From NCBI RefSeq assembly GCF_014145675.1, contig NZ_JACGZW010000001.1, positions 682,001 through 746,000 on the forward strand: a stretch of 64,000 nt of DNA, read 5' to 3'. The notes under the pieces were generated by a model. That model was not told where the DNA came from and searched no databases. It saw only the letters and a list, made by a program, of their open reading frames with translations. This stretch comes from Amycolatopsis dendrobii (lineage in GTDB: Bacteria > Actinomycetota > Actinomycetes > Mycobacteriales > Pseudonocardiaceae). The position numbers and the translations under genes were made by a program. This document shows, piece by piece, positions 7,809 through 14,959 of the stretch; positions within the stretch are counted from its first letter, which is position 1; every line of letters begins with the position of its first letter.

Positions 7809-8963
7809 CCAGCCGCGATGCAGCGCCGGAGCCAGCTCGTGCGCGGCCGAGTCCCGGACGGCGTTCTCGTCGTGCAGATACCCCTCGGTGGTCGACAACG
7901 CGGCGTGCCCGAGGTCGCGCTGCACCTGGCGCGGCGGGACCCCTCGCTCGATCGCGTGCGTCGCGTAGGAGTGGCGCGCCGAATGCGGATGGATCGTGTC
8001 GCACAACGGCTGCAGGTGCGTCGCGACGAACCGGGCCTCGGCGGTGTCGAGCACCTCCTGCAGCCGCGCGGTCCTGGCCGGCTGGCAGAACGTCGCGCAC
8101 AACCGGCGCAGCAACGCCGTCACGTGCGAAACGTGCACGCGCGCACCGGTGCTGGTGACGAACAACGGCTCCGCCCGCTTCGCGCCGACCTGGCTGCGCA
8201 GCGCCGGGACCTGCGGCGTGACCCGCTCGGCCAGATAGGCGTCTAGCGCGTCGGCCACCGGCGCGGCCAGCGCGACCTCGCGGTCCTTGGATCCCTTGCC
8301 GTGCACGCGAAGCACGCCGAAGCCGCCCGCGGCCGGCCGCCGGTAGTCGCCCAGATCGACGCCCACGAGTTCCTCCGCGCGCACCCCGGTGCCGATCAGG
8401 ATCTCGACCATCGCCCGGTCGCGCAGCCCGTTTCGGCTGTGGCCGGCCAGCAGCCACGCCGCGAGCAGCAACGCCCGGCACGCGTCGAACGACCAGCGCG
8501 CGGTCTGCGACGGGACGCCGGAAGGCCGGTTGAGATGCTGCGCCCGCCGGTCCACGAGCGCGGCGGGATTGTGCCCGGCCAGACCTTCGCGCAACAGGTA
8601 CTTGCGGTAGAACGCGGACACCGCCGACAGCATCCGGCCGCGCGTCGCGTCGCGGTACCCGGCCCGCGCCAGCTCGTCCAGCCACTGCTCGACGTGCTCC
8701 ACCCGGACGTCGGCGAACGACGTGAACCCGTTGCGCAGGCACCACGGCAGCCACGCGAGCGCGTCCGGATCGGCCCGCCGCGCACGGCCGCGGCGGCGTC
8801 CCGGATCGGGCGGCTGGTAGCCGGGCACCCAGTCAAGCGGAATGCCCAGATCGGTCGCGTACGCGACCCGGGTGTTGAGCGACGCGTACACGCGCAGGAA
8901 TTCCCCGAACCGCTCCCGCGCGTCCTTGCCCGCTCCCCCGGCATCGGTGAGCGCGAGGGTCAT
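7800..8963 (-). CDS. tyrosine recombinase/integrase
   Basis: A 387-residue tyrosine recombinase. The N-terminal SAM-like core-binding region covers residues about 20-150. The catalytic set is visible: Arg in GTGVRAEELVGVDL, Lys in HGKGSKDREV, HxxR in HPHSARHSYATH, LGHAALSTTEGYLH, and the Tyr nucleophile in that last segment. Its start ATG overlaps the TGA of the upstream TetR gene (ATGA, 8960-8963), so translation is coupled. No excisionase, attachment repeat or tRNA lies nearby, which argues against a simple integrated element. The role could be XerD-like or inversion. Confidence 0.85.
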   Translation of the reverse strand: MTLALTDAGGAGKDARERFGEFLRVYASLNTRVAYATDLGIPLDWVPGYQPPDPGRRRGRARRADPDALAWLPWCLRNGFTSFADVRVEHVEQWLDELARAGYRDATRGRMLSAVSAFYRKYLLREGLAGHNPAALVDRRAQHLNRPSGVPSQTARWSFDACRALLLAAWLLAGHSRNGLRDRAMVEILIGTGVRAEELVGVDLGDYRRPAAGGFGVLRVHGKGSKDREVALAAPVADALDAYLAERVTPQVPALRSQVGAKRAEPLFVTSTGARVHVSHVTALLRRLCATFCQPARTARLQEVLDTAEARFVATHLQPLCDTIHPHSARHSYATHAIERGVPPRQVQRDLGHAALSTTEGYLHDENAVRDSAAHELAPALHRGWLG

Positions 8964-9655
8964 GCGCGCCCGCCCGGATACAGCGCGGCGACCCCGGCGA
9001 GCACGAGATCGATCCCGGCGAGGAACTGCGCGCGGTCGTCGTGCTCGCGCATCTGGCTCGCCATCAACCGGGTCGTCTCGTACTCCTCCGGGTCGAGGTC
9101 CTCCCACGCTTCCGCGGTGGCGGCGAGGAATTCCGCCCGGTCCGCGTCCGGCTCGGCGACCCGGCTGTTGGCCGCGTTCTGCCCGGCCGCGCCCAGCACG
9201 TAGTGCATCAGCACCGACGTCGCGGTGAACCAGTGCTCCTCGGGCACGCCCAGCGCGCGGACCCGGCGGCCGAGGCTTTCGAGGATCCGCGGCGTCACCG
9301 GCCCGCCCGGGCTGCGGGACAACTGGAGCAGCAGCTGCGCGGCCAGCCACGGATGCGCGTCGATCGCGGAGAACAGGCCGAGCGCGACCGCGTGCACCTC
9401 ATCGCGCGGCGAGCCGGCCGGCTCCGCTGCCAGCGCGTCGGCCACCACCGCGTCGGTCGCGGCGACCAGCAGCTCGCCCTTGTTCGCGACGTGCCAGTAG
9501 ATCGCCCCGGGCCCGGTCGCGAGCCGCTCGGTGAGCACCCGGAACGTCAGGCCGCTCTCGCCCGCCGCGTCCAGCAGTTCCACCGCCGCCTCGACGATGC
9601 GCTCCCGAGAGAGTGCCTCCGTGCGCCGCTGTGCCCGGCGCGTCCCCGTAGCCAT
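8960..9655 (-). CDS. TetR family repressor (TetR_C type)
   Basis: A 231-residue TetR regulator. The HTH is at residues about 16-62 (LSRERIVEAAVELLDAAG and FRVLTERLATGPGAIYWHVA); the C-terminal half is a ligand and dimerisation domain. Start ATG 9655. It is divergent from a TetX-like monooxygenase, with a long palindrome between. Downstream it overlaps the recombinase gene by four bases, which couples the recombinase to this repressor's own expression. Confidence 0.9.
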   Translation of the reverse strand: MATGTRRAQRRTEALSRERIVEAAVELLDAAGESGLTFRVLTERLATGPGAIYWHVANKGELLVAATDAVVADALAAEPAGSPRDEVHAVALGLFSAIDAHPWLAAQLLLQLSRSPGGPVTPRILESLGRRVRALGVPEEHWFTATSVLMHYVLGAAGQNAANSRVAEPDADRAEFLAATAEAWEDLDPEEYETTRLMASQMREHDDRAQFLAGIDLVLAGVAALYPGGRA

Positions 9656-9664
9656 GCGCTCATC

Positions 9665-9708
9665 TTGACACATCTGGTACGCCGTTCCAATATGGAATGG
9701 CGTACCAG
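9665..9708 (+). promoter_or_regulatory. promoter with TetR operator over the -10 box
   Basis: A perfect -35 TTGACA (9665-9670) and -10 CAATAT (9688-9693) are 17 bases apart and read toward the monooxygenase. A near-perfect inverted repeat with 16-bp arms (9674-9689 and 9693-9708, one mismatch, centre ATA) covers the spacer and -10. The outer arms begin CTGGTACGCC. This is the expected site for the adjacent TetR and differs from the 5397 operator. Confidence 0.85.
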
Positions 9709-9733
9709 AACTGTCACCAGTAGGAGCTGTGCC

Positions 9734-10855
9734 ATGAACACGTCCGTCACGATCGTCGGCGCCGGGCTCGGCGGACTCACGCTCGCCCGCGTCCTGCACG
9801 TCCACGGAATCCCCGCCGCCGTGTACGAGGCCGAGCCGTCCCCGGCCTCGCGCGCCCAGGGCGGCCTGCTCGACATCCACGACTACAACGGTCAGCTCGC
9901 CGTCGAAGCCGCCGGGCTGACCGCCGAATTCCGCAGCCTGATCCTGGAAGGGAGACAAGAGCTGCGGCTGGTGTCCCATGACGGGACCGTGCTGTTCAAA
10001 CAACCCGACGACGGCACCGGCGGCCGTCCCGAAGTTCACCGCGGCGAGCTGCGGCAGCTGCTGATCGACTCGCTGCCGGAGGGCACTGTCCACTGGGGAC
10101 ACAAGGTCAGCGGCGTGCGCGCCCTGGCGCAGGGCTGCGAAGTCGCGTTCGCCGACGGGGGCACGGTGACCACAGATCTGCTGGTCGGCGCGGACGGCGC
10201 CTGGTCGAAGGTCCGGCCGCTGCTGTCCTCGGCGAAACCCGAGTACAGCGGGGTGTCCTCGGTCGAGACCTTCCTCCACGACTCCGACCGCCTGTTCCCG
10301 GCCACGGCCGAAGCGGTCGGCGGCGGGATGCTGCTGGTGCTCGCGCCGGGGCACGGGATCACCGCGCACCGCGAGCGAGACGGAATCCTGCACGCCTACA
10401 TCGGGCTGCAACGGCCGCTGGAATGGTTCGACGGCATCGATTTCACTGCCCCGGCGGCCGCGACCGCGCGGATCGCGGCGGAGTACGAGGGCTGGTCGAC
10501 GGCGTTGACCACGCTGATCACCGAAAGCGCCACCGCACCCGTCTTGCGGCCGCACTACGGCTTGCCGATCGAGCATCGGTGGGAGCGGGTGCCGGGCGTG
10601 ACCTTGATCGGCGACGCCGCGCACCTCGCGCCGCCGAACGGCGAAGGCGCGAACCTGGCCATGCTCGACGGCGCCGAACTCGGGCTCGCGCTCGCCGCCC
10701 ATCCCGGCGACGTCGAGGGCGCCCTCGCCGAGTACGAGCAGGCGATGTTCCCGCGCGGCGCGGAAACCGCCGCCGAGGGCGCGCACCTGCAACGGCAGAT
10801 GTTCGGCCCCGACGCACCGCACGGGCTGCTCGCCGAGTTCGTCGCCGGAACGTAG
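9734..10855 (+). CDS. FAD-dependent monooxygenase, TetX-like
   Basis: A 373-residue group A flavin monooxygenase, paralogous to the one at 4246. Motifs: IVGAGLGGLTLARVLHVHG (residues 7-25), LVGADGAWSKVRPLL near 155 and LIGDAAHLAPPNGEGANLAM near 295. Start ATG 9734 with TAGGAG upstream. The divergent TetR and the palindrome covering its promoter imply inducible expression. Substrate unknown. Confidence 0.9.
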   Translation: MNTSVTIVGAGLGGLTLARVLHVHGIPAAVYEAEPSPASRAQGGLLDIHDYNGQLAVEAAGLTAEFRSLILEGRQELRLVSHDGTVLFKQPDDGTGGRPEVHRGELRQLLIDSLPEGTVHWGHKVSGVRALAQGCEVAFADGGTVTTDLLVGADGAWSKVRPLLSSAKPEYSGVSSVETFLHDSDRLFPATAEAVGGGMLLVLAPGHGITAHRERDGILHAYIGLQRPLEWFDGIDFTAPAAATARIAAEYEGWSTALTTLITESATAPVLRPHYGLPIEHRWERVPGVTLIGDAAHLAPPNGEGANLAMLDGAELGLALAAHPGDVEGALAEYEQAMFPRGAETAAEGAHLQRQMFGPDAPHGLLAEFVAGT

Positions 10856-10867
10856 GACAGTTCGGCA

Positions 10868-10924
10868 GGTCTGTGAAGGAGCCCTTGAGGGAACCTGATC
10901 CCCTCAAGGAACCCTTCACAGACC
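10868..10924. terminator. long hairpin; member of a palindromic repeat family
   Basis: 24-bp arms (10868-10891 and 10901-10924) with three central mismatches and a 9-nt loop, between the monooxygenase and the convergent reductase gene. Its right arm includes CCCTCAAGGAACCCTTCACA. The design and core (CCTTGAGGG ... CCTCAAGG) recur at 29334-29388, so besides ending transcripts it looks like a dispersed repeat. Confidence 0.75.
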
Positions 10925-10939
10925 GCAAACTCACCTGCG

Positions 10940-11641
10940 TCAGGACGCAGCGTCGCGGAGGGAGGCGGACAGCGCGCGGGCCTCGTGCTCGGTCATCCGG
11001 CCGGTTTCGTAAGGCACGCCGTTGACCCAGCGCTGCGTCAGCCGCGCGATCCGCTCGCCGTACCGCTGGGCGGTGGCGCGGTCGCCGTGCGATCCGGCCT
11101 CCTCCGGGCCGAGGTCGGCGTGGCTCTGGCTCATCAGCCCCAGCCACGAGCCGAGCCGGTTGACATCGTCGCGGGACCCGCCGCTCCAGTTGTTGCCCGG
11201 CATGTCGCCCACGCCGATCCACTGCATGCCCAACTGCGCGGCGAACACCGACAACTGCTGCAGCACCGCCAGCTTGTCGCCGCTCTGCGACGCGGACATG
11301 GTGAACCCGCCGGCCAGTTTGTCCTTCCACGCCTGTGTGGTGAACGGCGTGAACGCGGCCTCCATGAACGCCTTGAACACCGCGGACACGCTGCCCATCA
11401 GCGTCGGGCAGCCCATGACGATCGCGTCGGAACGGCCCAGCAGCGCCATAACCTCGCTGTCGTGCCAACGGCCCGCCGAGACGTCCTCGGCCCGGATGTC
11501 GACGAGGTGCACCCGCACGCCCGGCACCTGTCGCGCCCCTTCGGCGAGATGATCGGCCAGGAGGCGGGTGTGCCCGTGGACCGAATGGCAGACCACGGCG
11601 ACCGTGGCCTGCGGGATGCCGTCAACGGCAGTGGCTGTCAT
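10940..11641 (-). CDS. flavodoxin-fold NAD(P)H-dependent oxidoreductase (WrbA-like)
   Basis: A 233-residue flavodoxin-like protein. The FMN phosphate loop is HSVHGHTRLLADHL near residue 20, and MGCPTLMGSVSAVFKAFME near residue 77 is typical of the NAD(P)H:quinone oxidoreductase/WrbA group. The QSGDKLAVLQQL segment contacts flavin in relatives. The start ATG 11641 is divergent from a LysR gene, which is probably its regulator. Confidence 0.85.
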   Translation of the reverse strand: MTATAVDGIPQATVAVVCHSVHGHTRLLADHLAEGARQVPGVRVHLVDIRAEDVSAGRWHDSEVMALLGRSDAIVMGCPTLMGSVSAVFKAFMEAAFTPFTTQAWKDKLAGGFTMSASQSGDKLAVLQQLSVFAAQLGMQWIGVGDMPGNNWSGGSRDDVNRLGSWLGLMSQSHADLGPEEAGSHGDRATAQRYGERIARLTQRWVNGVPYETGRMTEHEARALSASLRDAAS

Positions 11642-11735
11642 GCGAAATCTTCTTCCGTTCGTGGGGGAATCCCCTGCTTGCTCCCCATCTCATCCCGATC
11701 CCCGGGCACCATCAACGCCGTTCTCCACCACCCAG

Positions 11736-11767
11736 CGATCGGTGAAACCGATCGATCGAGCTAGCCT
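11736..11767 (+). promoter_or_regulatory. LysR-type operator and leaderless promoter
   Basis: CGATCGGT-GAA-ACCGATCG (11736-11754) is a perfect inverted repeat in the divergent intergenic region. TAGCCT (11762-11767) fits a -10 box 6 bases before the GTG of the LysR gene, so that transcript is probably leaderless. The layout fits autoregulation plus control of the reductase gene. Confidence 0.7.
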
Positions 11768-11773
11768 GATCCG

Positions 11774-12664
11774 GTGGACAGGATCGAACTGGAAGCGTTC
11801 GTCACGGTCGCGGAGGAACTGCATTTCGGCCGCGCCGCCGAGCGCCTGCACCGCGGGCAGCCGACCGTCAGCGACGCCGTCCGGCGCCTGGAGAAAACCT
11901 TGGGCGGCAAGCTGTTCCACCGCACCAGCCGCCGCGTCTCGCTGACCGGCCTCGGCGAAGCCCTCCTGCCCGACGCGCACGCCACCCTCGCCCAGCTGCG
12001 CCGCTTCCGGCAACGCGGTCGCTCTCTGGCGGGCGGCGACCCGAAGCGCGGCACGCTCGTCGTCGCCCACGCCGAATACACCGCCCACCAGGTGCTGCTG
12101 CGCTGCCTGCCTCTGCTGCGCGAGCAGTTCCCCGACGTCACGATCGTGCCCGAGCCGATGCCGACCACCGCGCAGCTCGCCGCCCTGCGCGCGGAAACCG
12201 TCGGGCTCGGCATCGGCTGGGCGACCGGCGGGATCGACGGCGTGCGGGCGCGGGTGCTGTCCGCCGAACGGTTCGTCGCGCTGGTGCCCGCGGCGCATTC
12301 CCTTGCCGGACACGCGGAACTGAGCGCCGCCGAACTGTCCTCGACCGCGTTGCTGACCTGGCCGCACCAGATCAACAGCGGGCTCTGCGACCGGCTGCTG
12401 TCGGCGTTCCGGATCAGCGGCGCGGACCTGCGGATCATCCGGACCGCCGACAGCGTCCAGGCGATCGCCGCCCATGTCGCGGCCGGGACGGGAATCGGGA
12501 TCACCGTCGAGTCGGCACTGGACCACCAGCCGCCGGGGCTGCGGATCATCCCGCTGACCGGTCCGTCGACCACCGCCGACCAGGTCGTCCTCCTGCCCGA
12601 AAACCCTTCGGACGCCGCGCTCGCGCTGCGGGAGCTCCTGCTGCGCGCTTCCGTGCCGGGCTAG
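11774..12664 (+). CDS. LysR family transcriptional regulator
   Basis: A 296-residue LysR regulator with N-terminal wHTH (LEAFVTVAEELHFGRAAERL, then QPTVSDAVRRLEKTLGGKLF) and a two-lobed effector domain from about residue 90. GTG start with no Shine-Dalgarno but a -10 box 6 bases upstream, so leaderless. It faces the flavodoxin-type reductase. Its TAG shares the four bases CTAG (12661-12664) with the stop of the convergent SARP gene. Confidence 0.9.
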   Translation: MDRIELEAFVTVAEELHFGRAAERLHRGQPTVSDAVRRLEKTLGGKLFHRTSRRVSLTGLGEALLPDAHATLAQLRRFRQRGRSLAGGDPKRGTLVVAHAEYTAHQVLLRCLPLLREQFPDVTIVPEPMPTTAQLAALRAETVGLGIGWATGGIDGVRARVLSAERFVALVPAAHSLAGHAELSAAELSSTALLTWPHQINSGLCDRLLSAFRISGADLRIIRTADSVQAIAAHVAAGTGIGITVESALDHQPPGLRIIPLTGPSTTADQVVLLPENPSDAALALRELLLRASVPG

Positions 12665-13404
12665 GGGCACGCGCCGGAGAGGATCCGGCCGTGCAGTTCC
12701 ACCAGCCGCGCTCCCGGGTCGACGCCCAGCTCGTTGCGGAGACGGCGGCTCAGCCCGGCGTACCTGCGCAGCGCGTCCGCCTGGCGGCCGTGCCGGCACA
12801 GCACCGTCATCAGCTGCGCGGCGATCCGTTCGTCCAGCGGATGCTCGGCCGCGTAATGGTTCAGCGGGCCGAGCAGTTCCGAAGACTTGCCTTCGCGCAG
12901 GCAGATGTCGAACAGGTCCAGTTCCGCGCCCAGCCGCTCGGCGGCGAACCGGGCGCGCAGGTCGACCAGCCACGCGGCGTCGACGTCCACGAACGGAACG
13001 CCGCGGCACAGCGACAACGCCTTCTCGTAGGTTTGTTTCGCCCGCCGCCGGTCGGTGCCGGACTGCCTCGCCCGCGCCACCAGGCCGCGGAACCGGCACA
13101 GGTCGATGTCGTCCTCGTCGACCAGCAGCACGTATCCGCGGTGCCCGCGCGTCAGGACCAGCCGATCACTGCCCTGGAGCACCCCGCGAAGCCGGGAAAC
13201 GTAGCTGTAGAGCGCGTTGTGCACGCGCGCGGGCGGGGAGCCGTTCCAGACCCGGCTGATCAGCTCGCCGGTCGAGATCTGGACGTTCGGCTGGATGAGC
13301 AGCGCCGCGAGAAGCCTGCGCTGCCGCGGCGGGCCCAAGGCGAGAATCCGCCCGCCGACCCGTATTTCGACCTCTCCGAGAACCCTGACCTCGGTGCCGC
13401 ACAC
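12661..13404 (-). CDS. SARP-type transcriptional activator (wHTH + BTAD)
   Basis: A 247-residue Streptomyces antibiotic regulatory protein. An OmpR-type winged helix fills residues about 1-95 (LGPPRQRRLLAALLIQP, NALYSYVSRLRGVL, GHRGYVLLVDEDDIDL), and a BTAD domain fills 95-247 (LDLFDICLREGK, HPLDERIAAQLMTVLCRHGR, LVELHGRIL). It lacks the AAA/TPR extensions of AfsR, so it is a small pathway-type SARP. GTG start 13404 with AGGGAGG upstream. It is divergent from the pentapeptide/P450 unit, whose promoter carries three heptamers with the 11-bp period SARPs bind. Confidence 0.9.
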   Translation of the reverse strand: MCGTEVRVLGEVEIRVGGRILALGPPRQRRLLAALLIQPNVQISTGELISRVWNGSPPARVHNALYSYVSRLRGVLQGSDRLVLTRGHRGYVLLVDEDDIDLCRFRGLVARARQSGTDRRRAKQTYEKALSLCRGVPFVDVDAAWLVDLRARFAAERLGAELDLFDICLREGKSSELLGPLNHYAAEHPLDERIAAQLMTVLCRHGRQADALRRYAGLSRRLRNELGVDPGARLVELHGRILSGACP

Positions 13405-13451
13405 GGAACCTCCCTGGGTCCTTTCCGGGATACCAGTCCCGCCGCCGAGGG

Positions 13452-13495
13452 TTCAAGGTCGCTGCAAGGTTTCGACAAGGCGCCCCGGCCACGAT
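13452..13495 (+). promoter_or_regulatory. SARP box: three direct heptamers plus -10
   Basis: Heptamers TTCAAGG (13452-13458), TGCAAGG (13463-13469) and GACAAGG (13474-13480) share CAAGG and repeat exactly every 11 bp with 4-bp spacers. Nine bases after the last repeat, CACGAT (13490-13495) can serve as a -10 box. This is the standard layout of a SARP-activated promoter, with the last repeat in place of the -35. It reads toward the pentapeptide gene. Confidence 0.75.
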
Positions 13496-13604
13496 GGGCC
13501 ACAGCCCGGGCAGCGCCGCTCCGTCACCGGAAACGCGCCGGCCCGCTTTCGCCCCCGGCACGGATTTCCCGCTGCTGCGAACGGGATTCGGGAGGTGAAT
13601 GCCC

Positions 13605-13622
13605 ATGCTGTACGTCCACTGA
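13605..13622 (+). CDS. pentapeptide MLYVH, candidate biarylitide-type RiPP precursor (bytA-like)
   Basis: ATG CTG TAC GTC CAC TGA encodes Met-Leu-Tyr-Val-His. GGAGG (13591-13595) lies 9 bases upstream, good spacing; an in-frame ATG at 13599 would sit only 3 bases from it, so I prefer 13605. The P450 gene starts 27 bases after the stop. Biarylitide precursors (bytA) are 18-bp genes encoding M-x-Y-x-H or M-x-Y-x-W directly before a P450 (bytO) that cross-links Tyr to His or Trp. All of that is matched here, with Leu in place of the more familiar Arg at position 2. A SARP-type promoter lies 110 bp upstream. Such a short ORF could occur by chance; context is the support. Confidence 0.75.
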   Translation: MLYVH

Positions 13623-13649
13623 CCCGGCAAGCCGCACCGCGGGAGCGTC

Positions 13650-14921
13650 GTGACCGGACCGGCCGCGACGCTCCTGCTCCGACCCGACCGCGGCGTGCTC
13701 GCCGGGGAACCGGAGGACGTTTTGGCCGCGCACGACAAGCCGCACGACGACCCGTACTACGAGCCGCTCGACCCGCGCGTGCCCGCCGATCCGCACCCGG
13801 TCTACCGCGCGCTGCGCGAGGCGCATCCGGTGTACTGGCACGGAATGCTGGACTCCTGGGTCGTCACCGAGCACGCCGCCGGACGTCAGGTGCTCGCCGA
13901 TCCCGCCCGCTACGCCTCGGACTTCCGCCGGGCCGGGCTCGACGTCCCCGCCGCGTCGGTCAGCCTGCAGCGGCTCGACCCGCCGGAGCACACCGGGATC
14001 CGCCGGTTGCTGATCTCCGCGCTGCACCAGACGCCGCAGCGCGCCATGGCCGGGCACCTGCGCGCGAGCATGGCTTCCCGGCTCCTCGGACTGGCCGATT
14101 CGTGCCCGGCCGACCTCGTCCGGGGCTTCGCGCGTCCGGTCGCGCTCGACGCGATCTGCCGGTATCTCGGCGTGCAACCGCCGGGCGGCGAAGAGTTCGA
14201 GCGTTACTCCAATGCCATCGTGCGCAGCATGGACGCCGGTCTCGACCCGTCCCGCGCGGAAGCCGGGAACGAGGCCAGGGCCCAGCTCAGCGAACTCGTC
14301 GCGGGCTGGCTGGCCTCGGAGAACCAGACCGGTTTCGTCGCCGCCGCCCGCCGCGCCCGCCCCGGCATTTCCGCGGACCTGCTGGCGAACTCGCTCCGCG
14401 CGGTCCTGCACGCCGGGTACGAGTCGTCCAGCCGCCTGCTCGGCGCCGCTCTGCTGCGCCTGGCGCGCCGGCCCGGTCTGCTGGATCTGCTGTCCGGATT
14501 GGACGGCGCGGACGATCTCGCCGACGAACTGGTCCGCCTCGACGGATCCGTGCAAGCCGACGGCCGGATGTGCGTCGCCGACGGGGAACTGGGCGGCCAG
14601 CGCGTCCGGCGCGGCGACGTGGTGATCGTGCTGCTGGCGGCCGCGAATCGCGATCCCGCGGTATTTCCTTGCCCGGACGAGGTGAATCCGCGGCCCCGGC
14701 GCGGCCTGCACCTCGGATTCGGCCGCGGCGCGCACTCCTGCCTCGGCGCCGCGCTGGTCAACCTCCAGCTGAGGACCCTCTTCGATTGCCTGCGGGACAA
14801 CGGAATCACGTTGACCTTGGCCGGCTGCCCGGTCTGGGAGGACACCGCGACCCTGCGCGGGCTGACGTCGCTTCCGGTCCAGGTCTCGATTCGGCGGAAA
14901 ACCTCGCTGCACTGGCGGTAG
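13650..14921 (+). CDS. cytochrome P450, candidate biaryl cross-linking enzyme (bytO-like)
   Basis: A 423-residue class I bacterial P450. The heme loop FGRGAHSCLG is near residue 361 and gives the Cys ligand. The K-helix ExxR is ELVR near 302, and the I-helix region reads HAGYESSSR near 255, so the usual acid-alcohol pair is replaced by Glu-Ser. ANRDPAVF precedes the heme loop as normal. GTG start with GGGAG 4 bases ahead. It lies 27 bp behind the MLYVH pentapeptide and behind a SARP box; the expected reaction is an oxidative Tyr-His cross-link. No ferredoxin gene is adjacent. Specificity is inferred from context, not sequence alone. Confidence 0.85.
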   Translation: MTGPAATLLLRPDRGVLAGEPEDVLAAHDKPHDDPYYEPLDPRVPADPHPVYRALREAHPVYWHGMLDSWVVTEHAAGRQVLADPARYASDFRRAGLDVPAASVSLQRLDPPEHTGIRRLLISALHQTPQRAMAGHLRASMASRLLGLADSCPADLVRGFARPVALDAICRYLGVQPPGGEEFERYSNAIVRSMDAGLDPSRAEAGNEARAQLSELVAGWLASENQTGFVAAARRARPGISADLLANSLRAVLHAGYESSSRLLGAALLRLARRPGLLDLLSGLDGADDLADELVRLDGSVQADGRMCVADGELGGQRVRRGDVVIVLLAAANRDPAVFPCPDEVNPRPRRGLHLGFGRGAHSCLGAALVNLQLRTLFDCLRDNGITLTLAGCPVWEDTATLRGLTSLPVQVSIRRKTSLHWR

Positions 14922-14959
14922 GTTGCGAGGAGGGGCTGGTTTCGATCAGGGGGGCGACC

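Noticed and set aside
13599..13622. Heptapeptide MPMLYVH from an earlier ATG
   Set aside because: That ATG is only 3 bases after GGAGG; the ATG at 13605 has normal spacing and gives the known five-residue precursor form.
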